Below, in pieces: positions 8,783 through 16,252 of a stretch of 16,910 nt of DNA (position 1 is its first letter; every line of letters starts with the position of its first letter). The stretch spans positions 1 through 16,910 of the forward strand of contig LGRX02030216.1 of the NCBI GenBank assembly GCA_001247695.2. Reading direction: 5' to 3'. Origin of the DNA: Cymbomonas tetramitiformis. Taxonomy: Eukaryota; Chlorophyta; Pyramimonadophyceae; Pyramimonadales; Pyramimonadaceae. Made by a program: the position numbers and the translations under genes. Under the pieces are notes generated by a model that saw nothing but the letters and a program-made list of their open reading frames with translations, was not told the DNA's origin and did not search any database.

Positions 8783-11700
8783 TACAAGCAGTCATCCGCC
8801 AGGGAGGGGCTCAAGGAGAAGGGCGTGGTCGACCGGGATACGGACGAGCCTCGTCAGAGTGTGCCAAGGGAGCCGGCTGAGAGCTCAACCCCCGCCGATC
8901 CCACCTCAGTATTCGGTGCAATCGACGAGGACGACACCGACGAAGAGCCGTCCGAGGAGCCCGCTAAAGTCAAGATCCTGGAAGACCCCATCTCGGTGCT
9001 CGACTCCACGTTTGATTACTCCGACTCTGAAGACGAGTCTGTACCTCCGGTCAGCCCTCCGTTGGTCGTTGGGGAGCTCACTCATCTGAATGGGCTCACC
9101 TGGGTGGAAACCCCCGACCTGTGGGAAGACGCCGCTGAGACGTTGCACACCGCGGAGCGCGCCTTGCATGAAGCCACCCTTGCGGGCGTCACTACTCGCT
9201 CTCGCTCGCAACCGGAGCAAACCCCTTCTCCAGCCCCCTCAACTCCCCTTAGTCCTTCCCCTCCCAGCAAACAAAGTTCCCCTCCCGCGTCAAGCTCCCA
9301 CTACGATAACGTAGTAGACCGGCAGGACTGGAAACTGGTAAAGGAGAAGTTCGAAGAGATCTCAGCGCAGTACGGCCCGTTCGACGTGGACGCGTGTTGT
9401 GACTCCATGGGCGTCAACCGCCAGGTGGACACCTATTGGACGGAGTGCCTCAAGCAGCAATGGCGGGGAAAGCACGTCTGGTGCAACCCCCCCTACACCA
9501 AGGATAGCAACCTCATTGAGAGGATCCTACGCCACTTTATGGCTGAGTGGCGCGCCGACCCAGAAAACACGTCGGCGATGTTCCTACTGCCGGACTATGA
9601 CGCGTCCTGGCGCACCCTTATCCAGCCCAAGTACGGCCTGCACGTGGTCAAGGTGTTCGACCTCAAGGATGCCAAGGGTCACCCTACATGCTTGTTTGAG
9701 TCACCAGATGGAGGCCGACCAGCGCTGCGGTGGCCCGTGCTGCTGGTGTGGGCGCCAGCAGCCAGCCGGACTCGGCCTCGAGCGAAGAGTGCCCGTGCGC
9801 CCGCCGCTCAAGGTGCAAGCGAGCCTATGGTCACGTCAGGGCCAGCGGCCAAGGCACGCGCAACCAAAGGACCATTGAAGGCATGCCAGTTCGTGAAGGC
9901 ACTACGCGCGGAGTACGAACGTAGCCCTTACCTCACGATGTTAAAGGAAGAGCTTTTAGCCGCCCCGCACCAGCGCACGGACACCTTCCGTATGGTTGAC
10001 GACATGATCTGGCGCATCGCGGAGGGACGCTACCAGCTGGTGTTGTCGTCCGACTCTCCCCTTCGGGAGATAGTCATGCGTGAAGCGCACGAGTCTCCCG
10101 CGGCGGGACACACCGGGCGAGATAAGACTCTCGCTCGGATAGTGCGGCGGTTCTGGTGGCCCCGCATGAACAAAGACGTCACCGACTGGACCCGCTCGTG
10201 CTTGATATGCCAGCAGACCCGCCCGAGGAACAGCTATCCGGATGGCCAGTTGAACCCCCTCCAGGTCCCGGTCAGGCTGTGGCAGGTGGTGAGCATTGAC
10301 TTCGTCACAGGTCTGCCGCGCACGGAGCGGGGCTACGACGCCTTCGCCACGTTCACGGACAAGTTGTCCAAGATGGTGCACGTGGTCCCCATGCTGTACT
10401 CTGACAGTTCCGCTGAGCAAGTGGCACGAATGTACTTCGACCATGTTTGGCGACTGCACGGTGCTCCCATGAAGATCGTTTGTGACAGGGACTCTCGCTT
10501 CCGTGACGCCTTTCATATGGAGTTGCATCGCCTTATGGGGGTGCAGGTGGCCTCCACTACGCCGTACCATCCACAAGGGGACGGTCAAGCGGAGCACACA
10601 AACCACACGGTGGAGCGCATGTTGCGCGCCTACGTTGACGCAAACCAGACAGACTGGGATTTGTGGTGCACCCCGGTGGAGTACGCCATTAACGACTCCA
10701 GGTCCGCGGTTACTGGATTCACACCCTTCGAGCTCTGCTATGGGCATGCCCCAGCGTCGCAGCTCGACTTCTTCGTAGAAGCTGCGTTGGCCTCTCGTAG
10801 GGGCCGCGCCAAGGGGGGGAGAGGGGACGTCGTGAAGAAAGGCACGGCCCACGAGACCGCCCGGCAGTTTGTTCAGCAGTTGCAGACTGCTCGCGATAGG
10901 TTGCTGGTAGCTCAGCAGCAGCAAGTGGCCCAGTATGACGCTCGCCATCGCGCTCGCCGGTACGCAATAGGTGACATGGTGTGGGTGGACGCCACGCATC
11001 TCACCCAGCCCGGGGATCGGGGCCTACACAAGAAGTTGCTGAAGAAGCGCCTAGGCCCGATGGAGGTGCTGGAGGCCTTCCACAGCGACCGGCAGATGGA
11101 GCTCGCCCCCGAGGACCGAGGGGCCCCCGCGGCTTACCGCCTGAAGCTACCACCACAGTGGAAGGTGCACGACGTCTTCACCGTGGATAGGCTCACCCCA
11201 GTGGAGTCGGGCCAGGACAAGTTCGCGGACAGGAGTGCGGAGATTCCGCCTCCCCCTGTGGACGTGAGCGGTCGTAAGGAGATGGCGGTGGAGTGCATTG
11301 AGAGGTCACGCACGAGGAGACGTAGCGGGCGGACATGGACGGAGTACATGGTCAAATGGGTAGGTATGCCGCGCTCCGAGAATGAATGGAAAACTCGCGA
11401 GGACCTCGAGTTCGATGGAGTTGGCCGAAAAGGGATACCTAACCGCGCTCTTCAGGAGTTCGAGAAGGTCGAGGCCAAGAGGCAAGAACGTGAAAAGAGT
11501 AGAGTCACTCGCAAACGCGAGGAGTCAGCAGGAGCGATATGGTTGACGGATCCTGAAGAGTTACAGGCGGACGGAATGGCGTGGATCCCGGAAGAACGAG
11601 CCGACGACGAGGTGGGCACATTCGCGACGGTGTCGTCCACTAGTTTCATGCCATCCCAAGGACCTGGTCGAGGAGCGGCACGCCTACAGCCGTCTCGACG

Positions 11701-12565
11701 CCCAATACGGATCTTGGTGCTGTTTTGTGGCACAGGCTCCGTCGAACGACAGTTCAGCAAGCAGTTTCCTGGGTGTGAGGTAGTCTCGGTGGACATCCAG
11801 AACCGATGGAAGCCCACTCACTGCGAAAACATCCTGCACTGGGACTATCGGCAGTTCTCGCCCAAGCACTTTGACGTCATTTGGGCGAGCCCTCCATGCA
11901 CGGAGTATAGCCAAGCCAAAACGGTAGGGATACGAAACTTGCGTGGTGCTGACAGGCAAGTGCGGAGAACGCTGGAGATCATCAAGTACCTCCAGCCGAG
12001 CTTCTACTTCATCGAGAACCCGCGTGGCCGAGCTCCCCATGGGTTACACACTCGTCGATGCATGCAAGGGTTGCCACCTCCGCATCTGGCTACGTATTGT
12101 AAGTATGGTATGCCCTACAAGAAACCCACCCACTTCTGGACCAACGCGCCTATCACCACCCTGAAGTCTTGCGACCCCGAAAACCCCTGCGACTTCAAAC
12201 GCCGTTATGGGCGGCACGAGAAGATGGCGCAGAGCGGCTCCGCCAGCAGAGAGTCGGGCGACCCTAGACCAGGCATGGGAGCTGGATGGCACGTGTATGG
12301 CATCCCCGCAGCCTTGCTTAAACAATTATTCAGCTCTCTACCGGTGGAACAACCCGTGGGGGCAATCGCAGCGGTGTGTGAATACCTAGCGGAGCTGCTT
12401 TGGAGAGATGAAAATGAGACAGACCTCAACGATGAAAGAGTCTGCGCTAATCCGGAAGAAGCTGACGAGGAGCCGGTGACCTTGATGCCGGAGTACAGCC
12501 CTACGCCGCCACCAGTGATGTCCGACGACAGCGAGTGGGACACCATGGGCTCCGAATCAGCCTAA
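8642..12565 (+). CDS. pol: Pol part B: RNase H end, Dam-like domain, integrase, chromodomain and C5-cytosine methyltransferase
   Basis: The 1,307-residue frame is open from 8627. The listed start is a GTG and probably not a true initiation site: residues 1-47 are the end of RNase H, so the natural product is likely a continuation of part A. Residues 48-220 are an acidic, Pro/Ser-rich linker. Residues 221-372 are a Dam-like N6-adenine methyltransferase with NPPY at 282-285. Integrase follows: zinc site H483-x6-H490-x29-C520-x2-C523, catalytic D553, D615 and E651 with exact D-x35-E spacing, and a GPY/F-like LGPMEVLEAF. The chromodomain is about 880-942 (EYMVKWVGMPRSENEW). A C5-cytosine methyltransferase covers about 1020-1240, followed by an acidic tail. 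The frame ends 40 bases before the purine tract. At 1,307 residues it is roughly twice the usual RNase H-end-to-integrase length, the excess being the two methyltransferases and linkers. Confidence 0.93.
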   Translation: MALAPARELSRRQARWYEDLVEVGVHQMEHVPGRCLVVPDAQSRRPDYKQSSAREGLKEKGVVDRDTDEPRQSVPREPAESSTPADPTSVFGAIDEDDTDEEPSEEPAKVKILEDPISVLDSTFDYSDSEDESVPPVSPPLVVGELTHLNGLTWVETPDLWEDAAETLHTAERALHEATLAGVTTRSRSQPEQTPSPAPSTPLSPSPPSKQSSPPASSSHYDNVVDRQDWKLVKEKFEEISAQYGPFDVDACCDSMGVNRQVDTYWTECLKQQWRGKHVWCNPPYTKDSNLIERILRHFMAEWRADPENTSAMFLLPDYDASWRTLIQPKYGLHVVKVFDLKDAKGHPTCLFESPDGGRPALRWPVLLVWAPAASRTRPRAKSARAPAAQGASEPMVTSGPAAKARATKGPLKACQFVKALRAEYERSPYLTMLKEELLAAPHQRTDTFRMVDDMIWRIAEGRYQLVLSSDSPLREIVMREAHESPAAGHTGRDKTLARIVRRFWWPRMNKDVTDWTRSCLICQQTRPRNSYPDGQLNPLQVPVRLWQVVSIDFVTGLPRTERGYDAFATFTDKLSKMVHVVPMLYSDSSAEQVARMYFDHVWRLHGAPMKIVCDRDSRFRDAFHMELHRLMGVQVASTTPYHPQGDGQAEHTNHTVERMLRAYVDANQTDWDLWCTPVEYAINDSRSAVTGFTPFELCYGHAPASQLDFFVEAALASRRGRAKGGRGDVVKKGTAHETARQFVQQLQTARDRLLVAQQQQVAQYDARHRARRYAIGDMVWVDATHLTQPGDRGLHKKLLKKRLGPMEVLEAFHSDRQMELAPEDRGAPAAYRLKLPPQWKVHDVFTVDRLTPVESGQDKFADRSAEIPPPPVDVSGRKEMAVECIERSRTRRRSGRTWTEYMVKWVGMPRSENEWKTREDLEFDGVGRKGIPNRALQEFEKVEAKRQEREKSRVTRKREESAGAIWLTDPEELQADGMAWIPEERADDEVGTFATVSSTSFMPSQGPGRGAARLQPSRRPIRILVLFCGTGSVERQFSKQFPGCEVVSVDIQNRWKPTHCENILHWDYRQFSPKHFDVIWASPPCTEYSQAKTVGIRNLRGADRQVRRTLEIIKYLQPSFYFIENPRGRAPHGLHTRRCMQGLPPPHLATYCKYGMPYKKPTHFWTNAPITTLKSCDPENPCDFKRRYGRHEKMAQSGSASRESGDPRPGMGAGWHVYGIPAALLKQLFSSLPVEQPVGAIAAVCEYLAELLWRDENETDLNDERVCANPEEADEEPVTLMPEYSPTPPPVMSDDSEWDTMGSESA
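9302..9757 (+). other. Dam-like (phage type) N6-adenine methyltransferase domain
   Basis: Residues 221-372 of Pol part B. The segment reads Y-G-P-F-D-V-D-A-C at 244-252, then W-R-G-K-x-V-W-C-N-P-P-Y at 274-285, then a strand with FLLPDYDASW and a final WPVLLVWAP. This order matches the phage Dam family (DNA N-6-adenine-methyltransferase, Pfam family from memory PF05869): FDxDxCA near the cofactor site and WxNPPY as the catalytic motif IV. NPPY is encoded at 9485-9496. Related domains occur after RNase H in DIRS-type retroelements. Target sequence and activity cannot be read from the sequence. Confidence 0.8.
10064..11221 (+). other. DDE integrase (zinc, catalytic core and GPY/F regions)
   Basis: Residues about 475-860 of Pol part B. 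The HHCC zinc domain is complete. The core has SIDFVTGLPR (D553), VCDRDSRF (D615) and TPYHPQGDGQAEHTNHTVE (E651). The motif that is usually ER-x-N-R in relatives reads EHTNHTVE, so two basic positions are histidine. The C-terminal KKRLGPMEVLEAF replaces the aromatic of GPY/F with methionine. The enzyme inserts element cDNA into the chromosome. Confidence 0.93.
11279..11467 (+). other. Chromodomain
   Basis: Residues about 880-942. The pattern V-E-C-I-E-R...R-T-W-T-E-Y-M-V-K-W-V-G-M-P...E-N-E-W...L-E-F matches the chromodomain core, including the VKWxGxPxxxxxW signature. The first aromatic of the methyl-lysine cage is not obvious, as in group II chromovirus chromodomains. In chromoviruses this domain steers integration to chromatin carrying particular histone marks. 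Confidence 0.75.
11699..12361 (+). other. C5-cytosine DNA methyltransferase domain (phage or giant-virus type)
   Basis: Residues about 1020-1240 of Pol part B, roughly 220 residues, which is short for the family. Motif I is VLFCGTGSVE (F-x-G-x-G, cofactor binding). VVSVDI follows, as motif II. Motif IV is ASPPCTEYS, with nucleophile C1086 at 11897-11899. Motif VI is FYFIENPRG. Motif VIII is represented by CKYGMPYKKPTHFW. A GIPAALLKQL segment resembles the motif X region. The short form and the DxxxWDY/SPPCTEYSxAK style resemble the small Dcm-like enzymes of phages and large DNA viruses rather than DNMT1 or DNMT3, though I judge this from memory. The target-recognition region is very short. 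Confidence 0.85.
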
Positions 12566-12605
12566 CGACTGTGCATCTAAGCACAAGCGAGGACGCTTCC
12601 CACCT

Positions 12606-12619
12606 GAAGGGGGGGGGAG
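12606..12619 (+). promoter_or_regulatory. Polypurine tract (plus-strand primer)
   Basis: The 14-base all-purine run gaa, nine G, ag lies 40 bases after the Pol stop and directly before TTGTGCTAGG. Position and composition are those of the RNase H-resistant primer for plus-strand synthesis, so the 3' LTR should start at 12620-12621. Confidence 0.75.
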
Positions 12620-12775
12620 TTGTGCTAGGACAACACACGGTGTCATGCGCGGATGACTCAGCAATGTCGTACATGCCAGAAGTGTCATACGCGCCTTACA
12701 GCATTAGCGCCCGAGACCCCTGTTGAGGAAGAGACCCCCCTTATATGGGAGTACACAGTACCACTGTACTGTGTA
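12620..12775 (+). repeat. Probable 5' part of the 3' LTR, apparently truncated
   Basis: It begins TTGTGCTAGGACAA just after the purine tract, with a short inverted arm (gttgt/acaac). A TATA-like ttatatggg at 12741-12749 could be the U3 promoter. Beyond about 12,776 the composition becomes AT-rich and unlike the element. No match to the first 228 bases of the window was found downstream, so either the LTR is cut off here or the window start and this stub cover different parts of the LTR. Confidence 0.5.
12752..12775. repeat. Perfect hairpin, 10-bp arms with 4-base loop
   Basis: Arm tacacagtac, loop cact, arm gtactgtgta. It sits just after the TATA-like motif and at the composition break. It could be part of the LTR, a terminator-like or recombination-prone structure, or flanking DNA. 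Confidence 0.85.
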
Positions 12776-13363
12776 ATAATGTGACATGTAGAATACTGGC
12801 ACATCATACTGCATGATAATGTAGTACAAGCATATGATAGGTTGATGAGACTTGGCCATGCTGACTAGGATTACCTCAGAGAGCTGAGTGAATAAGTAAT
12901 GGCCAAGGCCAAAGAAACAGTTGAGATTTCTAGAGTAAAACAGCCGCATGGCAAAAAGTCAATATAATACCTAATTCTTACTGCAAATATATGCACTGAG
13001 TCTGGACATAGTTCCTAAGAATCGACATAGCTTGATTAGTCTTATATAGTGCATAATATAGAACCTTGCACTATATATGATCCACAAGTAGTTTCACAGT
13101 CACTGTCAAGTAGAGGTTTAGTACTGCCTCCTACAAAAAGTACATGAGATTCAGATTCTGAGTTTACAAGTGGACTTGAATGCACTCGGGTTTGTATTGA
13201 GTTGCAATTGTCCAAGTTTTTATTCTGACATCATTACTTATTTGTGGAATAGCATACAATGGTATAAACCATCCACATATAGATTGACATCATACTTGTG
13301 GTTTCATATCATTTGGCACATAAGACAAGCATGCTTCATTGAGGAATAAAAACTCTTTGAAAG
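12776..13363. other. AT-rich intergenic DNA without a gene
   Basis: No open frame with recognisable content. A weak imperfect hairpin at 12851-12907 has outer arms cttggccat/atggccaag and inner ctcag/ctgag. Otherwise nothing specific is seen. Confidence 0.6.
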
Positions 13364-13491
13364 CTCATTCTGGAATGTTTAGAAATGTGTTGCCTCGTCC
13401 ATTAGGCCACGAAGTCTTGGAAAAGCCATGTCGGGACTCAAACCCGCAATCTGCATACGGTTTCCAAGCGCAGTCCATCCTCATTCTGGAA
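13364..13491 (-). repeat. tRNA-like segment flanked by 12-bp direct repeats (possible SINE or tRNA-derived insert)
   Basis: The 12-mer ctcattctggaa occurs at 13364-13375 and 13480-13491, enclosing 104 bp, like a target-site duplication. On the minus strand the insert contains GGTTTGAGTCC (13434-13444), a 10/11 match to the Pol III B box, and TGGCCTAATGG (13399-13409), a 10/11 match to the A box. The A box sits in a D-arm-like hairpin, gcct...aggc. The order is B then A, opposite to a normal tRNA gene, and the acceptor and anticodon stems do not pair well. It is not a functional tRNA as read. Confidence 0.4.
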
Positions 13492-13853
13492 AGTGACAGA
13501 AAGTTTTTTAGTCATCAACAAGTCACAATTCTATCGGATTGAAATGACACATTCATCATGCATACTTCTTTATCACAACAAGTCTCTGAATAGTGTTTGC
13601 CCAAAAATAAAATGGGCACCATTGAGATAAGTGATCATGTACTGAAGAATATACACATATCACTAGGCAATGCCATGTTCTAATCATAATGAAATGACAT
13701 GTCAGCTATCCATCAACTACGAAAATACAACTCGTAGTAAGTTGTTGTCATTACAGACACTTCTTAATTGACTCTCCATTAGCTTCGATACCAAAGTTAA
13801 CTTCGGTACCATCACTGATTTCGTTGTTCATTATGACAATCATTATCCAGAAA

Positions 13854-13916
13854 CATTGTCTAAGTTGGGCACACCATTGTCTAAGTTGGGCACACCATTG
13901 TCTAAGTTGGGCACAC
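13854..13916. repeat. 21-bp tandem repeat, three identical copies
   Basis: Units at 13854-13874, 13875-13895 and 13896-13916 begin cattgtctaagttgggc and end acac. All three are identical, implying recent expansion. No function is evident. Confidence 0.95.
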
Positions 13917-13945
13917 TATAGTGACCCTGAACTGACAATGTATGT

Positions 13946-13967
13946 GGGCTGCAACCCAAAAACTGCA
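13946..13967. repeat. Copy 1 of a dispersed 22-bp motif
   Basis: It opens gggctgcaaccc and ends aactgca. It differs from the 15368 copy by one base. Confidence 0.8.
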
Positions 13968-14206
13968 TATTAATTCACAGTGAATTGACATCATTTGGCA
14001 TTTGCCACATTCAAAAACGTCAGGCATATTGCCGGTATGACGTAGAGAGAATCGGTGTTCATATTGACAGTGTTACCTCGAAAGCATTCGATGAGTAATC
14101 TCAGTCTGATTTTCTATCAAACCATTTTTCACATAACATAATGATTGAATAGCATTCTCCATCACCATCTGATTGGTTTGATACACCTCTTTTTAAAAGG
14201 AGGAGG

Positions 14207-14470
14207 AAGGAGTATAGATTCATTCATTCTTCATACAGCTGCTTGCCACATATTGATTTGCATCATTGTGATTTTGCTTGGAAGATTAAAAATCTTATCA
14301 AAAAGTTCCAGCATCTGTATATAGCAGCCATAAAGTTGATGACACGGTACATCATGCCAATTGAATCATCAAATGAAGTCTTATTTGACTTACTGACACA
14401 TGAAGTTCATTATGAAGAACTCATAGATGCACATTTCTCCGGCTCTATCATATTATATGAAGGGCCCTGA
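14207..14470 (+). pseudogene. Remnant of a non-LTR (LINE) reverse transcriptase C-terminal region
   Basis: The plus-strand frame shows FIHSSYSCLPHIDLHHCDFAW, then KKFQHLYIAAIKLMTR, then SSNEVLFDLL. Jockey/CR1/RTE-type LINEs have a similar order after the RT: a Y-N-S-x-I-L-P-H-x-D-Y-C-x-x-x-W block, a K-x-x-x-L-Q-x-x-A-A-R block, and a leucine-rich segment. The ATG-less frame is open only to 14470, and no upstream RT palm motif is visible. It is a short decayed fragment. The similarity is by eye only. Confidence 0.4.
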
Positions 14471-15367
14471 CATAGGAAAACGATGGTTTTTCAAATGTGA
14501 ATAAGCTATATTGTAAGCTTACGACCATCACTTTGACGTCAACAGCCTAAGATGCTGATTGTCGAAATTCAAGAGCTGAAGGATTCGTTGAATCAGCCTT
14601 GGTAACATGTGTTTTGATTGATGAATTGTTGATCTATGGTTTCTCCCCAAATCTAGAGAAGCTGGCACACAAGTTGTTGCCAATGTCTTAGGAAAGCATC
14701 TGAGCAAAGTATTGCCAGTTGTACCATCAGGCATCGAATTCCACAACAGCAAAGCCGAGTGAGTAAAATCCGCCACTCTAGCTATTTGTCCGTCATTCCT
14801 TCCAGGTTCATGACAAGAGACAATTCATCAAAGTCATACACCAATGCATAAGTCACATGCATGGTTGCACAGTTTGTATCCGAATGCCATCCCATCGAGG
14901 TTAAGCATCTAGACAGCAACTCTGGCCAACCAAAAGCCTTCCTGTCTTCGGATATCTTGAGCATGCTCATTTCCAGCTCCATTATGGACTAGGAAGCATC
15001 ATGACTGTGCCTCGCCAGGACGCTGATCCTCAAAGCCGCACACTTGAGGCGAGCCTTACGAGATAGTGACCTTTGGCCTGTGGGGCGTCAACCCCTTATC
15101 AAATCCTGAACACTTGTTAACACCTGGATAAATTTATCATGATGCAACTTAAGTGGGATTATAAGTTCCACATAATCATATTGTCTACGTATGCTGAAGG
15201 CATAACTGCCGCATATGGTTACAATAGGTCGCAGCTTCTATAACATTGTGGCTTCTGAGTCAAAAGCTGATAGCCGATGACTTTTGTCAATAATTGCCGA
15301 CCAAATAATAATCAGGCCGTGGAAACATATACCCAAGGGTTTTCGTCGATCGGTCGCATATATATCA
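14471..15367. other. AT-rich region without a recognisable gene
   Basis: Two short minus-strand frames (14982-14782 and 14776-14528) occupy part of it in different registers. The second contains ALLLWNSMPDG, which recalls the LWNSLP block near LINE C-termini, but the strand is opposite to the fragment at 14207 and nothing else supports it. The stretch 15004-15060 contains short GC-rich inverted segments (gcctcgcc / ggcgagcc). Confidence 0.5.
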
Positions 15368-15433
15368 GGGCTGCATCCCAAAAACTGCAGGGCTGCATCC
15401 CGAGAACTGCAGGGTTACATCCCTAACATTTTT
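15368..15433. repeat. Two tandem copies plus a partial copy of the dispersed 22-bp motif
   Basis: Copies at 15368-15389 and 15390-15411 both read gggctgcatccc...aactgca and differ by two bases. A third, decayed start (gggttacatccctaac) follows at 15412. The first twelve bases are themselves a near-palindrome. Confidence 0.9.
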
Positions 15434-16111
15434 ACCCTGCATCAAATTGATATGACAGGAGCAGGAATTGATCCTTCCTTGCTAAGGTGTAGTGAGCCTT
15501 GTATAAATCATACCCTTACACAGATACGCATATGCGGGTACCAATATCTGTGAAAAACTGCTAATGCTACCTTTGCCAAGACCGTGGTTAGTCATCGGAT
15601 TCTGTGGCCAGTCATCCGAAGCTACCGGAGACATCGACTGAGGTAGACGGAGTTGTGATCCTAAGTTATGCCTGACAAACATAACTAAAATAAATTTCAC
15701 ATTAGTACGTGGCGAATCCATTCTCACTCATCGCGATAGATGTTCGTCAAAGCGTGCGTACTGGACCAATAATCAAGAGTGAGCAGACCGGGTAAAGGAT
15801 TATAAGTCCAATCCCGTTAAGCAGGGCCACTCTGTTTGCATTAAAACAAGCCCCCGGTGAAATAACTCCGGAAACAAACACGGGCTCCCCATGACCGCCT
15901 GTGAACCTCCGAAGTAGCTTCAGGAGGGGAGGAAGGGTTGGGTGCACTAATATATAACAACTGTGGAAACGAACAGCAAACGATCAGTTGTATATATAAG
16001 GCCGAGAATCGTTCGATTAATGAGAAATTGTTAATTCGTGGGATCATCGTTCGCAAAAGCGTCGACGGCTAGCGCAAATAATCCGTAACGTACACCTCGG
16101 ATACTTTGAAT
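15434..16111. other. Mixed-composition DNA without a gene
   Basis: No frame with recognisable protein content. Some stretches are more GC-balanced (15840-15940, 16050-16140). A TATA-like tatatataag lies at 15991-16000. Confidence 0.5.
15991..16000 (+). promoter_or_regulatory. TATA-box-like sequence without a visible gene
   Basis: tatatataag is followed by a GC-containing stretch. No coding frame was recognised downstream, so it may be a remnant promoter (for example of another LTR) or chance in AT-rich DNA. Confidence 0.2.
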
Positions 16112-16219
16112 CGTCACTCTGGCGCACGATACGTGTGGATCAATCAGTAATCCAGCGTCAATCTGTATCGCGAAACGCAATTCATTGAACCTTGAAACGT
16201 CACTCTGAAATACGATACG
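16106..16219. repeat. Direct repeat pair with cgtcactctg and cgatacg
   Basis: ttgaatcgtcactctg at 16106-16121 recurs as ttgaaacgtcactctg at 16193-16208. In each case cgatacg follows within six bases (16127-16133, 16213-16219). The offset is 86-87 bp, suggesting a decayed tandem duplication. Confidence 0.75.
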
Positions 16220-16230
16220 CAATTCAAAGG

Positions 16231-16252
16231 GGGCTACATCCTAAGAACTGTA
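16231..16252. repeat. Diverged copy of the dispersed 22-bp motif
   Basis: It opens gggctacatcct and ends aactgta, same length and layout as the copies at 13946 and 15368 with several substitutions. Confidence 0.65.

Larger units (their letters stand above)
1..12775 (+). mobile_element. Large Ty3/Gypsy-type LTR retrotransposon carrying two DNA methyltransferase domains
   Basis: The order Gag (CCHC knuckle), aspartic protease, reverse transcriptase, RNase H, DDE integrase, chromodomain is seen directly and is diagnostic of Ty3/Gypsy elements, with the chromodomain pointing to a chromovirus-like branch. Extra cargo is two upstream ORFs, a Dam-like domain between RNase H and integrase, and a C5-cytosine methyltransferase at the C-terminus. 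The internal part, about 12 kb, is far longer than the usual 4-6 kb. The left boundary is not seen: the window probably opens inside the 5' LTR or leader. The right boundary is uncertain: a purine tract at 12606-12619 is followed by probable LTR sequence, and composition turns AT-rich near 12,745-12,790. By eye I found no second copy of bases 1-228 at the 3' side, so the LTR pair is not demonstrated. Confidence 0.93.

Noticed and set aside
9956..10999. 347-residue minus-strand frame opposite integrase
   Set aside because: It is a shadow of the integrase frame, whose catalytic motifs on the plus strand are unambiguous.
12704..12949. 81-residue minus-strand frame across the LTR stub
   Set aside because: It crosses the composition break and the hairpin and has no motif.
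13395..13481. Functional permuted tRNA gene on the minus strand
   Set aside because: Box matches are good but the acceptor halves pair at only about three of seven positions and the anticodon stem does not close.
14528..14982. Two adjacent minus-strand frames as a small gene
   Set aside because: They are in different registers, have no clear motif apart from a short LWNSMP-like block, and show no splice evidence.
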